The notes: a model not told the origin generated them from the sequence alone. Counted from the first letter of the stretch, positions 8,410 to 17,442 are shown. The stretch: 28,697 nt of DNA from JAFMDF01 sp039024375 (GCA_039024375.1 JBCCQK010000037.1:1-28697); one strand, 5' to 3'. Translations and numbers: made by a program.

Positions 8410-9774
8410 ATGCTGCCATATATTTTCAAACGAATTCTATACTTCGTCCCTACGTTTTTCTTCATCTCGCTGATTATTTTTTTTCTAAGCAAAGCTGCTG
8501 GAGAATACCTACGTTGCGAAAGCGCCCCCAATGGGCCAGAATTGGAAGTATGCAAGGCAGAAGCGAGAGAAAAAGGCTACGATAAACCGATTTTCTACTT
8601 TACTTTTTCCACCACCGCTCATCCCGATACCTTATATAAAGTATTCAGAGAGGAGCGCCGCAATGCACTTACTGGACTAGTTGGACAATACGGCAACTGG
8701 CCGCAAATCAACCAGTACTACCAAGAATTACTACAATTGGAAAAGGAGTTATCCCATTTGGGAGAAACAGTAAGTAGCAAAGGATTGACTTCTATGCAAA
8801 AGGCCGTTAGCCAAATGGTTGTCAAATCAAAAGACAAAGCGATTAGTAGCCAGTTAAAAAAATTAGAGAAAGAAGTTCAAGGCGCCTCCTTAGCCCAGTT
8901 GACTCCCAGAATTGCTAGCCTTACCAAAGCCTACACTAGTGTCAAAGAGCAAGCAACTCCACATTTATTATGGTTTCCGTCTATCAACTGGTACGGCTTT
9001 GACAATCAATATCACTTTTGGATAACCAATTTTCTGACGGGTGACTTTGGTATTTCCCACAGCAATTACCAACCCGTCGCCGACGTCATATTGGATAAAC
9101 TTCCTTGGACACTCTACATTAATATTCCTGCTATTATTATTGCTTATTTACTGTCCATTCCATTAGGCGTTTATTCTGCCGTCAATAAAGGTTCCAAAGT
9201 GGATAAATTCATCTCAGGTAGCCTATTACTGCTCTATTCTCTACCCGTTTTTTGGGTTGGAACTATGCTAGTCAATTTCTTTACAACGCCCGAATACGGT
9301 ATGAAAATTTTCCCATCCATCAATTTTTCGGCGTCCGATTCGATGGGGGAAAATATCGCTCGATTAATACTCCCCATCGCTTGTGTGACCTACGGTGCGT
9401 TGGCGTTCATGACTCGTCAAGTTAGAAGTAGTATGATAGAGACTTTGCAAGCAGACTTCATTCGAACGGCTCGTGCGAAAGGGCTGCCAGAAAAGAACGT
9501 TGTCTGGAAGCACGCCTTCAAAAACGCTCTATTCCCTCTAATTACGCTATTTGGTAGCGTCTTTCCCGCTGCCTTTTCGGGTAGCGTTATCGTTGAAATT
9601 ATTTTTAATATTACGGGAATGGGTTGGCTACTTTTAAAATCTATCCAGTCCACCGACTGGCCAGTCGTTTATGCCATCCTAATGATTTCGGCTGTTCTGA
9701 CGATGATTGGTTTACTAATTGCGGATATTTTGTACGTGGTGGCAGACCCTAGAGTGCGATTGGGGAAGAAGTAG
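8410..9774 (+). CDS. OppB-type ABC permease with large extracytoplasmic insert
   Basis: A 454-residue inner-membrane permease of the dipeptide/oligopeptide (OppB/DppB) family. The first helix (about 8-28, IFKRILYFVPTFFFISLIIFFL) is followed by an insert of about 150 residues (31-195) that is charged, rich in Gln/Lys/Glu and predicted largely helical. The standard fold then resumes: FLTGDFGISHSN, helices near 237-256, 268-292, 318-336, 375-395 and 418-446, and the EAA loop ADFIRTARAKGLPEKNVVWKHA (about 349-369). Ordinary OppB proteins are near 306 residues, so the insert accounts for the excess length. OppA, OppC, OppD and OppF genes are absent nearby. It is the last gene of the plus-strand run, 19 bp after the ABC ATPase gene. 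Confidence 0.88.
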   Translation: MLPYIFKRILYFVPTFFFISLIIFFLSKAAGEYLRCESAPNGPELEVCKAEAREKGYDKPIFYFTFSTTAHPDTLYKVFREERRNALTGLVGQYGNWPQINQYYQELLQLEKELSHLGETVSSKGLTSMQKAVSQMVVKSKDKAISSQLKKLEKEVQGASLAQLTPRIASLTKAYTSVKEQATPHLLWFPSINWYGFDNQYHFWITNFLTGDFGISHSNYQPVADVILDKLPWTLYINIPAIIIAYLLSIPLGVYSAVNKGSKVDKFISGSLLLLYSLPVFWVGTMLVNFFTTPEYGMKIFPSINFSASDSMGENIARLILPIACVTYGALAFMTRQVRSSMIETLQADFIRTARAKGLPEKNVVWKHAFKNALFPLITLFGSVFPAAFSGSVIVEIIFNITGMGWLLLKSIQSTDWPVVYAILMISAVLTMIGLLIADILYVVADPRVRLGKK

Positions 9775-9792
9775 CCGTTTACCGTTTCGTGT

Positions 9793-10071
9793 TTTTTTTA
9801 CCACAAAGGTGTAGAGGACATAGAGTGCACAAAGTTTTTGCGAGCGTAGCTTTGAATAATTCACTGCTAGAGGTTGTATAGAAAATCATCAAAGCCGATA
9901 GAACTGTGTAAAAGGCCTTGATATGTTAGAAGCTAAATACGTAGGACTGCGGAGTATTTAGTAATGATGGCTTGATGATAAAATAGGTAGAAGTTGCAAA
10001 AGCCTTTGTCAAAACTGCGCTCGAAAAAGAATTTTGTATGCTCTATGGACTCCATTCCTTCGTGGTAAAAA
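9793..10071. repeat. Approximately 280-bp imperfect palindrome
   Basis: The outer arms (about 9796-9854 and 10010-10071) pair over some 60 bp with scattered mismatches. Shared words on the two strands are TTTTTACCAC, CATAGAG, ACAAA and CGAGCG. Pairing resumes with ATCATCAAAGCC (9885-9896) against GGCTTGATGAT (9969-9979) and ends in a central hairpin CTAAATAC / GTATTTAG (9933-9940, 9954-9961). The left arm has about 30 extra bases near the centre. It has no coding content and fills the gap between the convergent oppB-like and nqrF genes, just before a strong terminator. ACCACAAAGG...AGAGGACATAGAG wording is common in intergenic repeats of environmental bacteria. The nature is inferred from symmetry. 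Confidence 0.75.
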
Positions 10072-10103
10072 GCGAATAATGAGCACATCTACCATAAAAT
10101 AAG

Positions 10104-10139
10104 AAAAGGGCTAGAAGTTGATGACTTCTAGCCCTTTTT
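10104..10139. terminator. Bidirectional terminator between oppB-like gene and nqrF
   Basis: A perfect stem of 11 bp, AGGGCTAGAAG (10107-10117) with CTTCTAGCCCT (10125-10135), is extended by A-T pairs to about 14 bp. It is flanked by AAAA on the left and TTTTT on the right. It therefore has a U-tract in both directions and can terminate both the plus-strand run and the nqr operon. Confidence 0.85.
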
Positions 10140-10163
10140 GATTCAACGAAGAATCAATGAACA

Positions 10164-11471
10164 TTACCCACCAAAATCGTCAAATGCAATGTTCTCGTCG
10201 GGTACACCCAAATTATCCAATGTCCGAATAACCGAAGCATTCATCATTGGAGGTCCACAGAAGTAGTATTCAATTTCTTCTGGCTCTGGGTGGTCTTTCA
10301 AATACTTATCGTAACAAACACTCATTACGTATCCCTTAAAACCATCACCGTTCGGGTCGTCAATATTTTCTTTCACCGTCCAGTTATCTTCGGGTAGTGG
10401 ATTATCCAAAGCAACGTGGAACTTGAAGTTCGGAAACTCTTTCTCAATTGCTCTGAACTCGTCAATGTAGAACAGCTCTCGTCGAGTTCGACCACCGTAC
10501 CAGAAAGATACTTTTCGGTCCGTTGTTTTCAACGTATGGAACAAGTGAAACAAGTGCGACCGTAATGGTGCCATTCCCGCACCACCACCGATATATACCA
10601 TTTCTTTCTTAGTATTCTTAATAAAGAATTCACCGTAAGGCCCAGAAATCGTAATCTTATCACTCGGCTTTTTAGAAAATACGTAAGAGGAACAAACGCC
10701 TGGGTTTACGTTCATCCAACCACCCGCTTTTCTATCAAAAGGTGGCGTAGCAATACGAATATTCAACATCACAATATTTCCTTCCGCAGGGTGATTAGCC
10801 ATAGAGTAAGCACGGAACTGCTCCTCATCGTTCTTCATCTTCAGTCCCCACAACTTGAACTTATCCCATTCACTCTTGAACTTATCTGGTCCTGCAGGGT
10901 CGTTCGGATTGGGTGCAATATCGAAATCTTTGTAGTCCACTTCTACTTTAGGTACGTCGATTTGAATGTAACCACCAGATTGGAAATCCAAAATTTCTCC
11001 CTCGGGCAGTTCCACCACGAACTCCTTAATGAAAGAAGCGACATTGTAGTTAGACCGAACCGTACATTCCCACTTCTTGATACCGAATACCTCTTCGGGA
11101 ACGCTAATTTTCATGTCCTGTCTCACCTTGACTTGACAAGCCAACCGCTTATTTTCGGCAGCTTCCTTTCGGGTCAAGTGGTTCATCTCCGTCGGTAATA
11201 CGTCTCCACCACCTTCGTGTACGTGACACTCACACATGGCACAAGTACCACCACCTCCACAAGCAGAAGGTAAAAAGACGTTCTTATCAGATAGCGCCCC
11301 TAGTAAAGTAGAGCCTGGACTTACCAAAAGTGGATTCTCTTCATCGCCATTCACAATGATTTTCACTTCGCCCTGTGGAACTAGGCGCTTTCTAGCTCCG
11401 ATAAGCATAAAGGCTAGTGCAATAATTACTGCACTGAAAATCACAATAGCTACCAATATATTTGTAATCAT
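10164..11471 (-). CDS. nqrF: Na+-translocating NADH:quinone reductase subunit F
   Basis: The electron-input subunit: it oxidises NADH through FAD and passes electrons to a 2Fe-2S centre. The 435-residue chain has an N-terminal membrane anchor (about 3-25). A plant-type ferredoxin domain follows with CGGGGTCAMC (Cys71, Cys77, Cys80) and Cys112 in RLACQV. The FAD-binding RAYSMAN box is at 220-226, NAD-binding GGGAGMAPLRSH at about 296-306, and CGPPMM with an aromatic-rich FDDFGG end lies at the C-terminus. All cofactor residues are present. It is the last gene of nqrABCDEF and is followed by a strong bidirectional terminator. An ApbE-type flavin transferase, sometimes encoded next to nqrF, is absent here. 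Confidence 0.98.
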   Translation of the reverse strand: MITNILVAIVIFSAVIIALAFMLIGARKRLVPQGEVKIIVNGDEENPLLVSPGSTLLGALSDKNVFLPSACGGGGTCAMCECHVHEGGGDVLPTEMNHLTRKEAAENKRLACQVKVRQDMKISVPEEVFGIKKWECTVRSNYNVASFIKEFVVELPEGEILDFQSGGYIQIDVPKVEVDYKDFDIAPNPNDPAGPDKFKSEWDKFKLWGLKMKNDEEQFRAYSMANHPAEGNIVMLNIRIATPPFDRKAGGWMNVNPGVCSSYVFSKKPSDKITISGPYGEFFIKNTKKEMVYIGGGAGMAPLRSHLFHLFHTLKTTDRKVSFWYGGRTRRELFYIDEFRAIEKEFPNFKFHVALDNPLPEDNWTVKENIDDPNGDGFKGYVMSVCYDKYLKDHPEPEEIEYYFCGPPMMNASVIRTLDNLGVPDENIAFDDFGG

Positions 11472-11563
11472 GTTTCTTGAAAATTTAGCAAAGACAACAG
11501 CAAAAGTTTTAATATCTTTTACGGTTGTTTGCGATTAAATATTTACAGAAAATGTCATTTTTT

Positions 11564-12172
11564 TTAGTTACCCGTCAAAGCAGCAGGGTCGATGCCTAAC
11601 AAACTCATGAAGGCAATGCCCATTAGTCCCGTTAGGATAAAAGCCATCCCCAAACCTCTCAAAGCAGGAGGAACATTAGAGTAGCGAATCTTTTCTCGGA
11701 TAGCCGCCAGTGCAATAATCGCTAGAAACCAACCGAAACCTCCACCCAAACCAAAAGCAACGGATTCGCTAAAGTTATACTCTCTAGTTACCATAAAAAG
11801 AGAACCACCCAAAATGGCACAGTTGACCGTAATTAATGGTAAGAAAATACCTAAGGAGTTATACAATGCGGGCGATACTTTTTCAATAACCATTTCTACT
11901 AACTGTACCATTGACGCAATAACGGCGATGAACAGAATAAATCGTAGAAACGAGAAATCATAACCTAATGGACCAGAGGCCGATAGTAGCTTTTCGTTGA
12001 TTAACCAGTTGATGGGCATCGTTATGCCTAATACAAAAATGACGGCTAAGCCAAGTCCAAAAGCAGTTTTAACCGTCTTAGAAACCGCCAGAAATGAGCA
12101 CATTCCCAAGAAATAAGCTAAAATAAGATTTTCTACGAATGCAGCTTTTATAAAAATATTAACTAATTCCAT
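11564..12172 (-). CDS. nqrE: Na+-translocating NADH:quinone reductase subunit E
   Basis: A 202-residue, six-helix membrane subunit of the Nqr sodium pump. From the ATG at 12170-12172 it starts MELVNIFIKAAFVENLILAY, the standard NqrE N-terminus; an in-frame start at 12205 would add 11 residues and is less likely. Cys25 (FLGMCSFLA) and Cys118 (LITVNCAILGG) match the cysteines that, with those of NqrD, hold the intramembrane 2Fe-2S cluster. The gene is 92 bp upstream of nqrF and 146 bp downstream of nqrD. Gaps this wide are unusual for nqr operons. Confidence 0.97.
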   Translation of the reverse strand: MELVNIFIKAAFVENLILAYFLGMCSFLAVSKTVKTAFGLGLAVIFVLGITMPINWLINEKLLSASGPLGYDFSFLRFILFIAVIASMVQLVEMVIEKVSPALYNSLGIFLPLITVNCAILGGSLFMVTREYNFSESVAFGLGGGFGWFLAIIALAAIREKIRYSNVPPALRGLGMAFILTGLMGIAFMSLLGIDPAALTGN

Positions 12173-12253
12173 TGTTAATGGATTGGTGTAGCACTTTAGC
12201 TTCACAAAGAAACACTTCGTTTTCCTAGCCTTGCGCTACTATTCTTTAAATGA

Positions 12254-12282
12254 GACGACTGTCTTTTTTGTTGGCAATCGTC
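12254..12282. other. Stem-loop in the nqrD-nqrE intercistronic gap
   Basis: GACGACTG (12254-12261) pairs with CAATCGTC (12275-12282) through one wobble; the loop is rich in T on the plus strand, so A-rich in the nqr mRNA. The 146-bp gap is otherwise without a gene. It might serve in mRNA processing or in setting the D:E ratio. This is inferred from position only. Confidence 0.35.
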
Positions 12283-12318
12283 CGTAAAAGTTATGTCAGT
12301 AATAATTTAAGGATACAC

Positions 12319-13038
12319 CTACGAAATATCGACTAACTCCGTATTTCTCGTTCGCTGAATCCAGATAAAAATACCAATGATAAACATAGCAGCTACGGGT
12401 AATACCATTAGGTTATTATTGGCATACCACGCAAACCAAGAACCGTCTGCTGCCGTATTGATGAGATACTCGGGACTCGCACCAATTAACTTTATTTCGG
12501 CAATACTCCCCGCAAACAAACTTCCTTTTCCAAACAACTCTCTCACCAAAGCCACTGCTATAAGGATAAAACCATACCCCAGTCCATTTCCGATACCGTC
12601 TAAAAAAGAGCGCCAAGGCTTATTAGCCATTGCAAACGCTTCTAATCGTCCCATGACAATACAATTGGTAATAATCAAACCGATATAAACGGTCAACTGT
12701 CGATAGACAGGGTAACTAAAGTATTTTAGTACCATCTCTACGATGGTTACTAGAGTTGCAATAATCACCAATTGAACAATCATCCGAACGGACTTCGGAA
12801 TCTTGTTTCGCAATAATGAAGTGAATAAACTAGAAAAAGCACATACGAATACTACCGCAACGGAAATAACGACGGAGGGTAATACCAAAGAAGTAACTGC
12901 TAATGCCGAACAAATTCCCAATACTTGAATCGTAATCGGGTTATTGTCCGTCAAAGGGTCAGTAATTAATTTCCGTTCTTTTTTCCCAAAGAGCGGCTCT
13001 TTTTCTTTTACTACGGGAGCTGTTGTTGCTTCAGCCAT
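12319..13038 (-). CDS. nqrD: Na+-translocating NADH:quinone reductase subunit D
   Basis: A 239-residue, six-helix Nqr membrane subunit, homologous to NqrE with inverted topology. The start chosen is the ATG at 13036-13038 (MAEATTAPVVKEKEPLFGKK). An upstream in-frame start at 13083 would extend into the nqrC-nqrD gap. Cys43 (VLGICSALAV) and Cys126 (IITNCIVMGRLEAFA) are the conserved pair that shares the membrane 2Fe-2S cluster with NqrE. The N-terminal tail of about 30 residues before the first helix is longer and more charged than in proteobacterial NqrD. It lies 65 bp after nqrC. Confidence 0.97.
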   Translation of the reverse strand: MAEATTAPVVKEKEPLFGKKERKLITDPLTDNNPITIQVLGICSALAVTSLVLPSVVISVAVVFVCAFSSLFTSLLRNKIPKSVRMIVQLVIIATLVTIVEMVLKYFSYPVYRQLTVYIGLIITNCIVMGRLEAFAMANKPWRSFLDGIGNGLGYGFILIAVALVRELFGKGSLFAGSIAEIKLIGASPEYLINTAADGSWFAWYANNNLMVLPVAAMFIIGIFIWIQRTRNTELVDIS

Positions 13039-13103
13039 TGTGATTAATTTTAAATGTTTGCTTATATTAGCGATTGATAGCAATCAATATCGTTTCTAAG
13101 ATT

Positions 13104-13814
13104 TTATCCTCTTACCTTCTCGAAATAAGGCTCGTAATACTTAATTCCTCGGTAAAGCATTTCGCCTACACCATCCGCCGTCACCGTAGCACCAGAAATA
13201 CCATCTACATCGTAATATAGGTCCTTAACGCCCGATTTGCTTACGTTAATGGAAACATACTCTCCATCTTTGTAAATCTTTTTTCCAGTGAATTGCTTAG
13301 AAAAGCCAGGATTATCCTTTATCTCTGCACCTAGCCCAGGTGTCTCCCCAGCGTGGTCGAAAGCTGCACCAACAACGGTATTAAAATCACTTTGTAAAGC
13401 AATATTACCCCAGATAGCATCCCATAAACCACTTCCTCGAACGGAAACGATGTAGGTCTTCTCTCCATTTCCATTGTAAACGAACAAGGGTAGCACTCTA
13501 TCGACGGGTGCTTTTTTCGCCTCTTGTGCCATATCCACATCTTCCGCCATTAAACCCTCTACTGCTTCACCGTCCATATCTAAGGTGATTTGCTCCATTT
13601 TCTGGTCGAAAAGTGCTAGTACTTCCTCGTCGCTAAAATCACCTACAGGCTTATCTAACTTATTTTGAATAGCAGATAGAATTGCCCGCTTATTGAAAAC
13701 ATCTTCGTTCTGGGCTACTTGTCCCTTCGTTCCATAAAATAGACTGGATAATACTAAAGCTACCAAAATGGTCATCGCTAGAGTAAAACCAACTACATAT
13801 TTTGTACTTTCCAT
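13104..13814 (-). CDS. nqrC: Na+-translocating NADH:quinone reductase subunit C
   Basis: A 236-residue subunit with one N-terminal membrane helix (about 7-27) and a periplasmic FMN-binding domain. The flavinylation motif is GISGATVT (205-212), in which Thr212 is the expected site of covalent FMN attachment by ApbE. The supporting motif AGETPGLGAEI lies at about 155-165. An acidic segment near residues 59-100 (MDGEAVEGLMAEDVDM) is a lineage-type insertion. The start ATG at 13812-13814 gives the usual N-terminus. It sits 111 bp downstream of nqrB; the gap includes a CACTTT / AAAGTG inverted repeat (about 13829-13862) but no gene. Confidence 0.97.
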   Translation of the reverse strand: MESTKYVVGFTLAMTILVALVLSSLFYGTKGQVAQNEDVFNKRAILSAIQNKLDKPVGDFSDEEVLALFDQKMEQITLDMDGEAVEGLMAEDVDMAQEAKKAPVDRVLPLFVYNGNGEKTYIVSVRGSGLWDAIWGNIALQSDFNTVVGAAFDHAGETPGLGAEIKDNPGFSKQFTGKKIYKDGEYVSINVSKSGVKDLYYDVDGISGATVTADGVGEMLYRGIKYYEPYFEKVRG

Positions 13815-13925
13815 ATTATTTTTTTTGGAGCCAATTACACTTTACATAAAAGAAAAAAAGTGATTGCGCTTAATCCCGCTTAGAGTGTACTTGACCATAA
13901 TTATATATTAAGGTGTTGCGCTCTA

Positions 13926-15191
13926 TCAAGCAACAACTTTAGCACGCTTCATTCTTCTGTTAATGTTTGCCTCTAAGACATAGTGGTCAATCAGTGGGGC
14001 AAAAACATTCATAAACAAGATAGCCAACATCCAACCTTCGGGGTAGGCGGGGTTCAAAACTCGAATAATCATTCCGACAAACCCAATTAAGAAACCGTAA
14101 ATGATTTTTCCACGATTCGTAGAAGCCGCTGTCACAGGGTCCGTTGCCATGAAAGCCATCGCAAAAAAGAAACTTCCCATCCAAAATTGGTAGTACCAAG
14201 GTACACTCATAAAAGGTGTAGCATCCCAAACATTTAACAGCATAGCCATCACTGCTGCCCCTACGAAACAGGACAACATGATTCTCCAGCTACCAATACC
14301 CGTTGCAATCAGAATAGCTGCACCTGCTAAAATCAACGGCTTACAAGATTCACCAATAGAACCGGGAATGGCTCCCCACCACATTTGGGATTCGGAGTAA
14401 ACCCTAGTTACATTTTCCCAGCCACCTTGGTACGCAAGACTCAAAGGTGTAGCAGCCGTATAACCATCAACAACGGTTGCGGATGGGTTAAACAAACTGG
14501 TAAAACCTAGAGTTTCGAACAGTGGATTGAAGAAGCCAGTGAAAATAGCGCCGTACTCAACCGCCGCACCCGCAGCAGGTGTACTTAATCCAGCAACCCA
14601 TACTTCGTCACCTGAAATGGTCGTGGGGTAGGCAAAGAAGATAAATACCCGTGCTAACAGGGCAATATTCAAAATATTCATACCTGTTCCCCCAAAGGCT
14701 TCCTTGCCAATGATAACGGCGAAAGCTACGGCCAAGGCTAACCATAATAGCGGAATGTCTGGAGGCATTATCAATGGAATCAGCGCTCCCGACACTAGGA
14801 AGCCTTCCTCAATGGCGTGTCCCTTTTTGGCGGCGTACCAGAACTCGATGCCTAGGCCAACAACGTGTGTCACAACAAAAATAGGAATGATTTTCACCAA
14901 TCCGTAGGCTAGTTTTAGATGTAAACCCTGTACAAAACCAGGATACAAACCTAAGGCGGCAAAATGCTGATGGCCAATATTGATAGTTCCAAACAAATAG
15001 CACAACTGCATGGCTAACACAACGAGTACCATCGTTCGCTTCAAATCAATTCCGTCTTTGATGTGCGTTCCACCTTTTGCAACCGAATTGGGAGCGTAGG
15101 CAAAAGTGAAAAAACCATCATATAAAGTGTGCAAGAAGGGGGATTTCTTCTTGTCTGGTTCAATGCTTTTAAGAGTATCTAATAAATTCAT
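13926..15191 (-). CDS. nqrB: Na+-translocating NADH:quinone reductase subunit B
   Basis: A 421-residue polytopic subunit that carries covalent FMN and riboflavin and forms much of the sodium path and the quinone site. Recognised features are an N-terminal cytoplasmic stretch with GGTHIKDGIDLKR (40-52), KEAFGGTGMNILNIALLARVF (about 163-183), and DGYTAATPLS (242-251), whose Thr248 corresponds to the FMN-bearing threonine. Towards the C-terminus are FMATDPVTAASTNRGKIIYG and NPAYPEGWMLAILFMN. Ten or so membrane segments are visible. Length and motifs are normal. It follows nqrA by 67 bp. Confidence 0.98.
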   Translation of the reverse strand: MNLLDTLKSIEPDKKKSPFLHTLYDGFFTFAYAPNSVAKGGTHIKDGIDLKRTMVLVVLAMQLCYLFGTINIGHQHFAALGLYPGFVQGLHLKLAYGLVKIIPIFVVTHVVGLGIEFWYAAKKGHAIEEGFLVSGALIPLIMPPDIPLLWLALAVAFAVIIGKEAFGGTGMNILNIALLARVFIFFAYPTTISGDEVWVAGLSTPAAGAAVEYGAIFTGFFNPLFETLGFTSLFNPSATVVDGYTAATPLSLAYQGGWENVTRVYSESQMWWGAIPGSIGESCKPLILAGAAILIATGIGSWRIMLSCFVGAAVMAMLLNVWDATPFMSVPWYYQFWMGSFFFAMAFMATDPVTAASTNRGKIIYGFLIGFVGMIIRVLNPAYPEGWMLAILFMNVFAPLIDHYVLEANINRRMKRAKVVA

Positions 15192-15258
15192 GATTAATTA
15201 TTGCAATCTTTATTTAATCGAATAATATAATTCTAAAATCAACCAAGGATTAACGTAT

Positions 15259-16887
15259 CTATGCTTGTTCGCGCATCACTTCTAATCCTGTCCGTAAAAT
15301 TTGTTGTAGCGGTTGCTTAGAAGTACAAGCAAATTCGCAAAGGGCCACGTCTTCTTCAATCAATTCGTTGATGCCTAATCCTTCCATTTTTTCAAAATCG
15401 TTGACTAGAATAGCCTTCATCAAATGTTGTGGATAAATATCCATCGGCAGCACTTTTTCGTATTGTCCTGTTACAACGAAAGCCCTTTTCTCTCCGTGAG
15501 TATTGGTGTTAGCTTCGTAAGTGATATCCATCAGACCAGATAAAAACGTTTGCGACACACTTGGCCGAGCAGCAGTTGGTGCTAACCAGCCAAACATCTC
15601 ATAATCATCTCCTTCCTTGATGGTCGTTACTTGGTCAGCTTCAAAATCTAAAAATTCTTCTTTAGATTTTTCTTTTCCAGAAAGCACATCACCAGAAATT
15701 AACCGAACATTTCCCTCTAAGGCACCAACCAAGTCACCCACATTTGCTCCTAGATGAGTACTAACGTATGCGGGGTCGTTCATTTCTGCCCCCGTAATAG
15801 CAACAACTCTAGATGCGTCATACTTTCCTTCTAAAAACAAAGTCCCAATAGTAATGACTTCTTGCACGCCAAGTGTCCAAACTTTGTCATTTCCAGCAAT
15901 CGGACTGACATGATGAATTTGAATACCTACATTCCCAGCAGGGTGCTTCCCTTGAAACCAGTGCTTGTGAACACCCGTCGCTCCCGTAAAGATAGCGGAA
16001 GGAGCAGCATCACCATTAGCATTCAAGCCCAAATGCACTGCACCAGAAGTCAATTTAGCCAACACGTCCAGTCCTTTCTGAAAAGCGATTCCTTTACCTT
16101 TAACTACAAAATCCAGATTTGGAGCCAAAGGGGCCGTATCAAACGTCGATATAAAAATGCCCTTGGGTACGTCCGCCGCATCAGGAACAATGTGGAAGGG
16201 GCGCTGACGAATCAGTGTCCAAGCACCGCTCTCCATCAAAAAGCTAACTAAATCTTCTCGACTGGCAGTTGCCAAATCAACGAGCGTGAAAGATTTGTAT
16301 TTAATTTCTTTATCAGCAAGTATAACGATTTCTTTAATCGAACGCTTAGCACCTCGGTTCACCGCCACAATTTCCCCACTAACGGGAGCAACGTATTTTA
16401 TGTCTGGTCTCTTTTTGTCAAAACAAATAATATCTCCTGCTTGCACTTCGTCTCCTACCGCAACTGTCACTTTAGGAATTGGGGATATTCCAACAAAATT
16501 TTGGGGTTGAAGAGCAAAAGTAGTCACATTTACCGCTTTCAACGTTTCTTCTGCTTTTCCCTCCAACTTAATGTTGTGTCCTGCCTTCAAAGAATGGAAA
16601 GAGCCACTCTTGACATATTCAGGTACTTTCTTGCGAAACAATCCGCCACCAGTCGGTACAACGGACAATTGTTGTTGTTGCTCCGCATCTAGGCCAGATT
16701 CCTTCGCTTCGATTCGAATTAAATTGTCCGAGACTTGAATTATCAAGAAAAAGATTATCAAGATGGCTGTGCCCCAAAGCGCAAGGTTGAGGATGCTGCT
16801 TCCACTAGCAGAATCAGCAGCAAAAGCGTCGTTCGAGGTTAAAAGGAACAACGCAACGAGAAAAGTGTATAAAAAACTGTTTTTCAA
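15259..16887 (-). CDS. nqrA: NqrA with an added N-terminal signal peptide and membrane helix
   Basis: Subunit A of the Nqr sodium pump, first gene of the operon. The last 446 residues (from about Phe97) match the whole classical NqrA, starting HSLKAGHNIKLEG and including the GISPIPKVTVAVGDEVQAGD, VAPVSGEIVAVNRGAKR and FTGATGVHKHWF stretches. Before it are about 97 extra residues: a signal peptide (1-23, cleavage expected after AFA), a short Ser/Ala linker, a transmembrane helix (about 32-52) and a charged, Gln-rich linker (53-96). Known NqrA is a soluble subunit on the cytoplasmic side. Here the predicted topology is N-out/C-in, which tethers it to the membrane while leaving the main body in the cytoplasm. 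The ATG at 16885-16887 is the only start that makes the signal peptide; the extension is in the same frame with no stop. Codon style is like the rest of the operon. Confidence 0.95.
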   Translation of the reverse strand: MKNSFLYTFLVALFLLTSNDAFAADSASGSSILNLALWGTAILIIFFLIIQVSDNLIRIEAKESGLDAEQQQQLSVVPTGGGLFRKKVPEYVKSGSFHSLKAGHNIKLEGKAEETLKAVNVTTFALQPQNFVGISPIPKVTVAVGDEVQAGDIICFDKKRPDIKYVAPVSGEIVAVNRGAKRSIKEIVILADKEIKYKSFTLVDLATASREDLVSFLMESGAWTLIRQRPFHIVPDAADVPKGIFISTFDTAPLAPNLDFVVKGKGIAFQKGLDVLAKLTSGAVHLGLNANGDAAPSAIFTGATGVHKHWFQGKHPAGNVGIQIHHVSPIAGNDKVWTLGVQEVITIGTLFLEGKYDASRVVAITGAEMNDPAYVSTHLGANVGDLVGALEGNVRLISGDVLSGKEKSKEEFLDFEADQVTTIKEGDDYEMFGWLAPTAARPSVSQTFLSGLMDITYEANTNTHGEKRAFVVTGQYEKVLPMDIYPQHLMKAILVNDFEKMEGLGINELIEEDVALCEFACTSKQPLQQILRTGLEVMREQA

Positions 16888-17442
16888 AACTTTATGATTT
16901 TGCTTTAGCCTAAAGATAAAGCGATTACACCTATTTTTTCTTATAAAATCGGTGTAAAGATATAAAACCTTTTGATGTTAGAAAATAGGCAAAAGCTAAT
17001 AACGAATTGGTTTTGTTTTTATTTAGAATAATTCTAAACAATTTAAAATAGCAGTAATCTCGCTCGCTACCTATTTTGAAAATAAGCACTTTGGGGTTAA
17101 CCCTGTAACTAGAGCAGTTCAAAAAATGTTCGATGGTAAATTTTAGTTTTTTGTCAAAGAATTTTAAAAGGAATTGAAGGAAAGGTAGTGAAATAAGGGG
17201 GAGTACTTGATAAGGAGAAAAAACGAGGGACCACACCTGGTGATCCCCAATTAAAAACCTATAAACAATTTAGCTGTAACAAAAAACGCAAACAAATTTT
17301 AAAAGTTTCTATATTTAAAAATAAATTTTATTATTTGAGGAACTTTTCAAAAAAAGTAGTAGTTGGTGGAAGCGACATACCGAAAATAAATCCTATTTCA
17401 CGAGTAATTGTGCAAAACAATACTCAAAAAATTTCTATTATT
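16888..17442. other. Divergent intergenic region, nqrA / ECF sigma
   Basis: About 550 bp of AT-rich DNA between the divergent nqrA and sigma-factor genes. It must hold both promoters. Visible items are an inverted repeat TTACACC / GGTGTAA (about 16925-16957) upstream of nqrA with TAAAGATA strings nearby, and a GC-richer hairpin (GGGACCA / TGGTGATCCC, about 17227-17248) near the middle. No exact TAnnTTTG box was found, and I see no convincing gene. Confidence 0.45.

Noticed and set aside
16931..17236. A 101-residue frame with GTG start on the minus strand upstream of nqrA
   Set aside because: Phe/Leu/Lys-rich low-quality product expected from AT-rich DNA, no recognisable motif, and it lies in the divergent promoter region.
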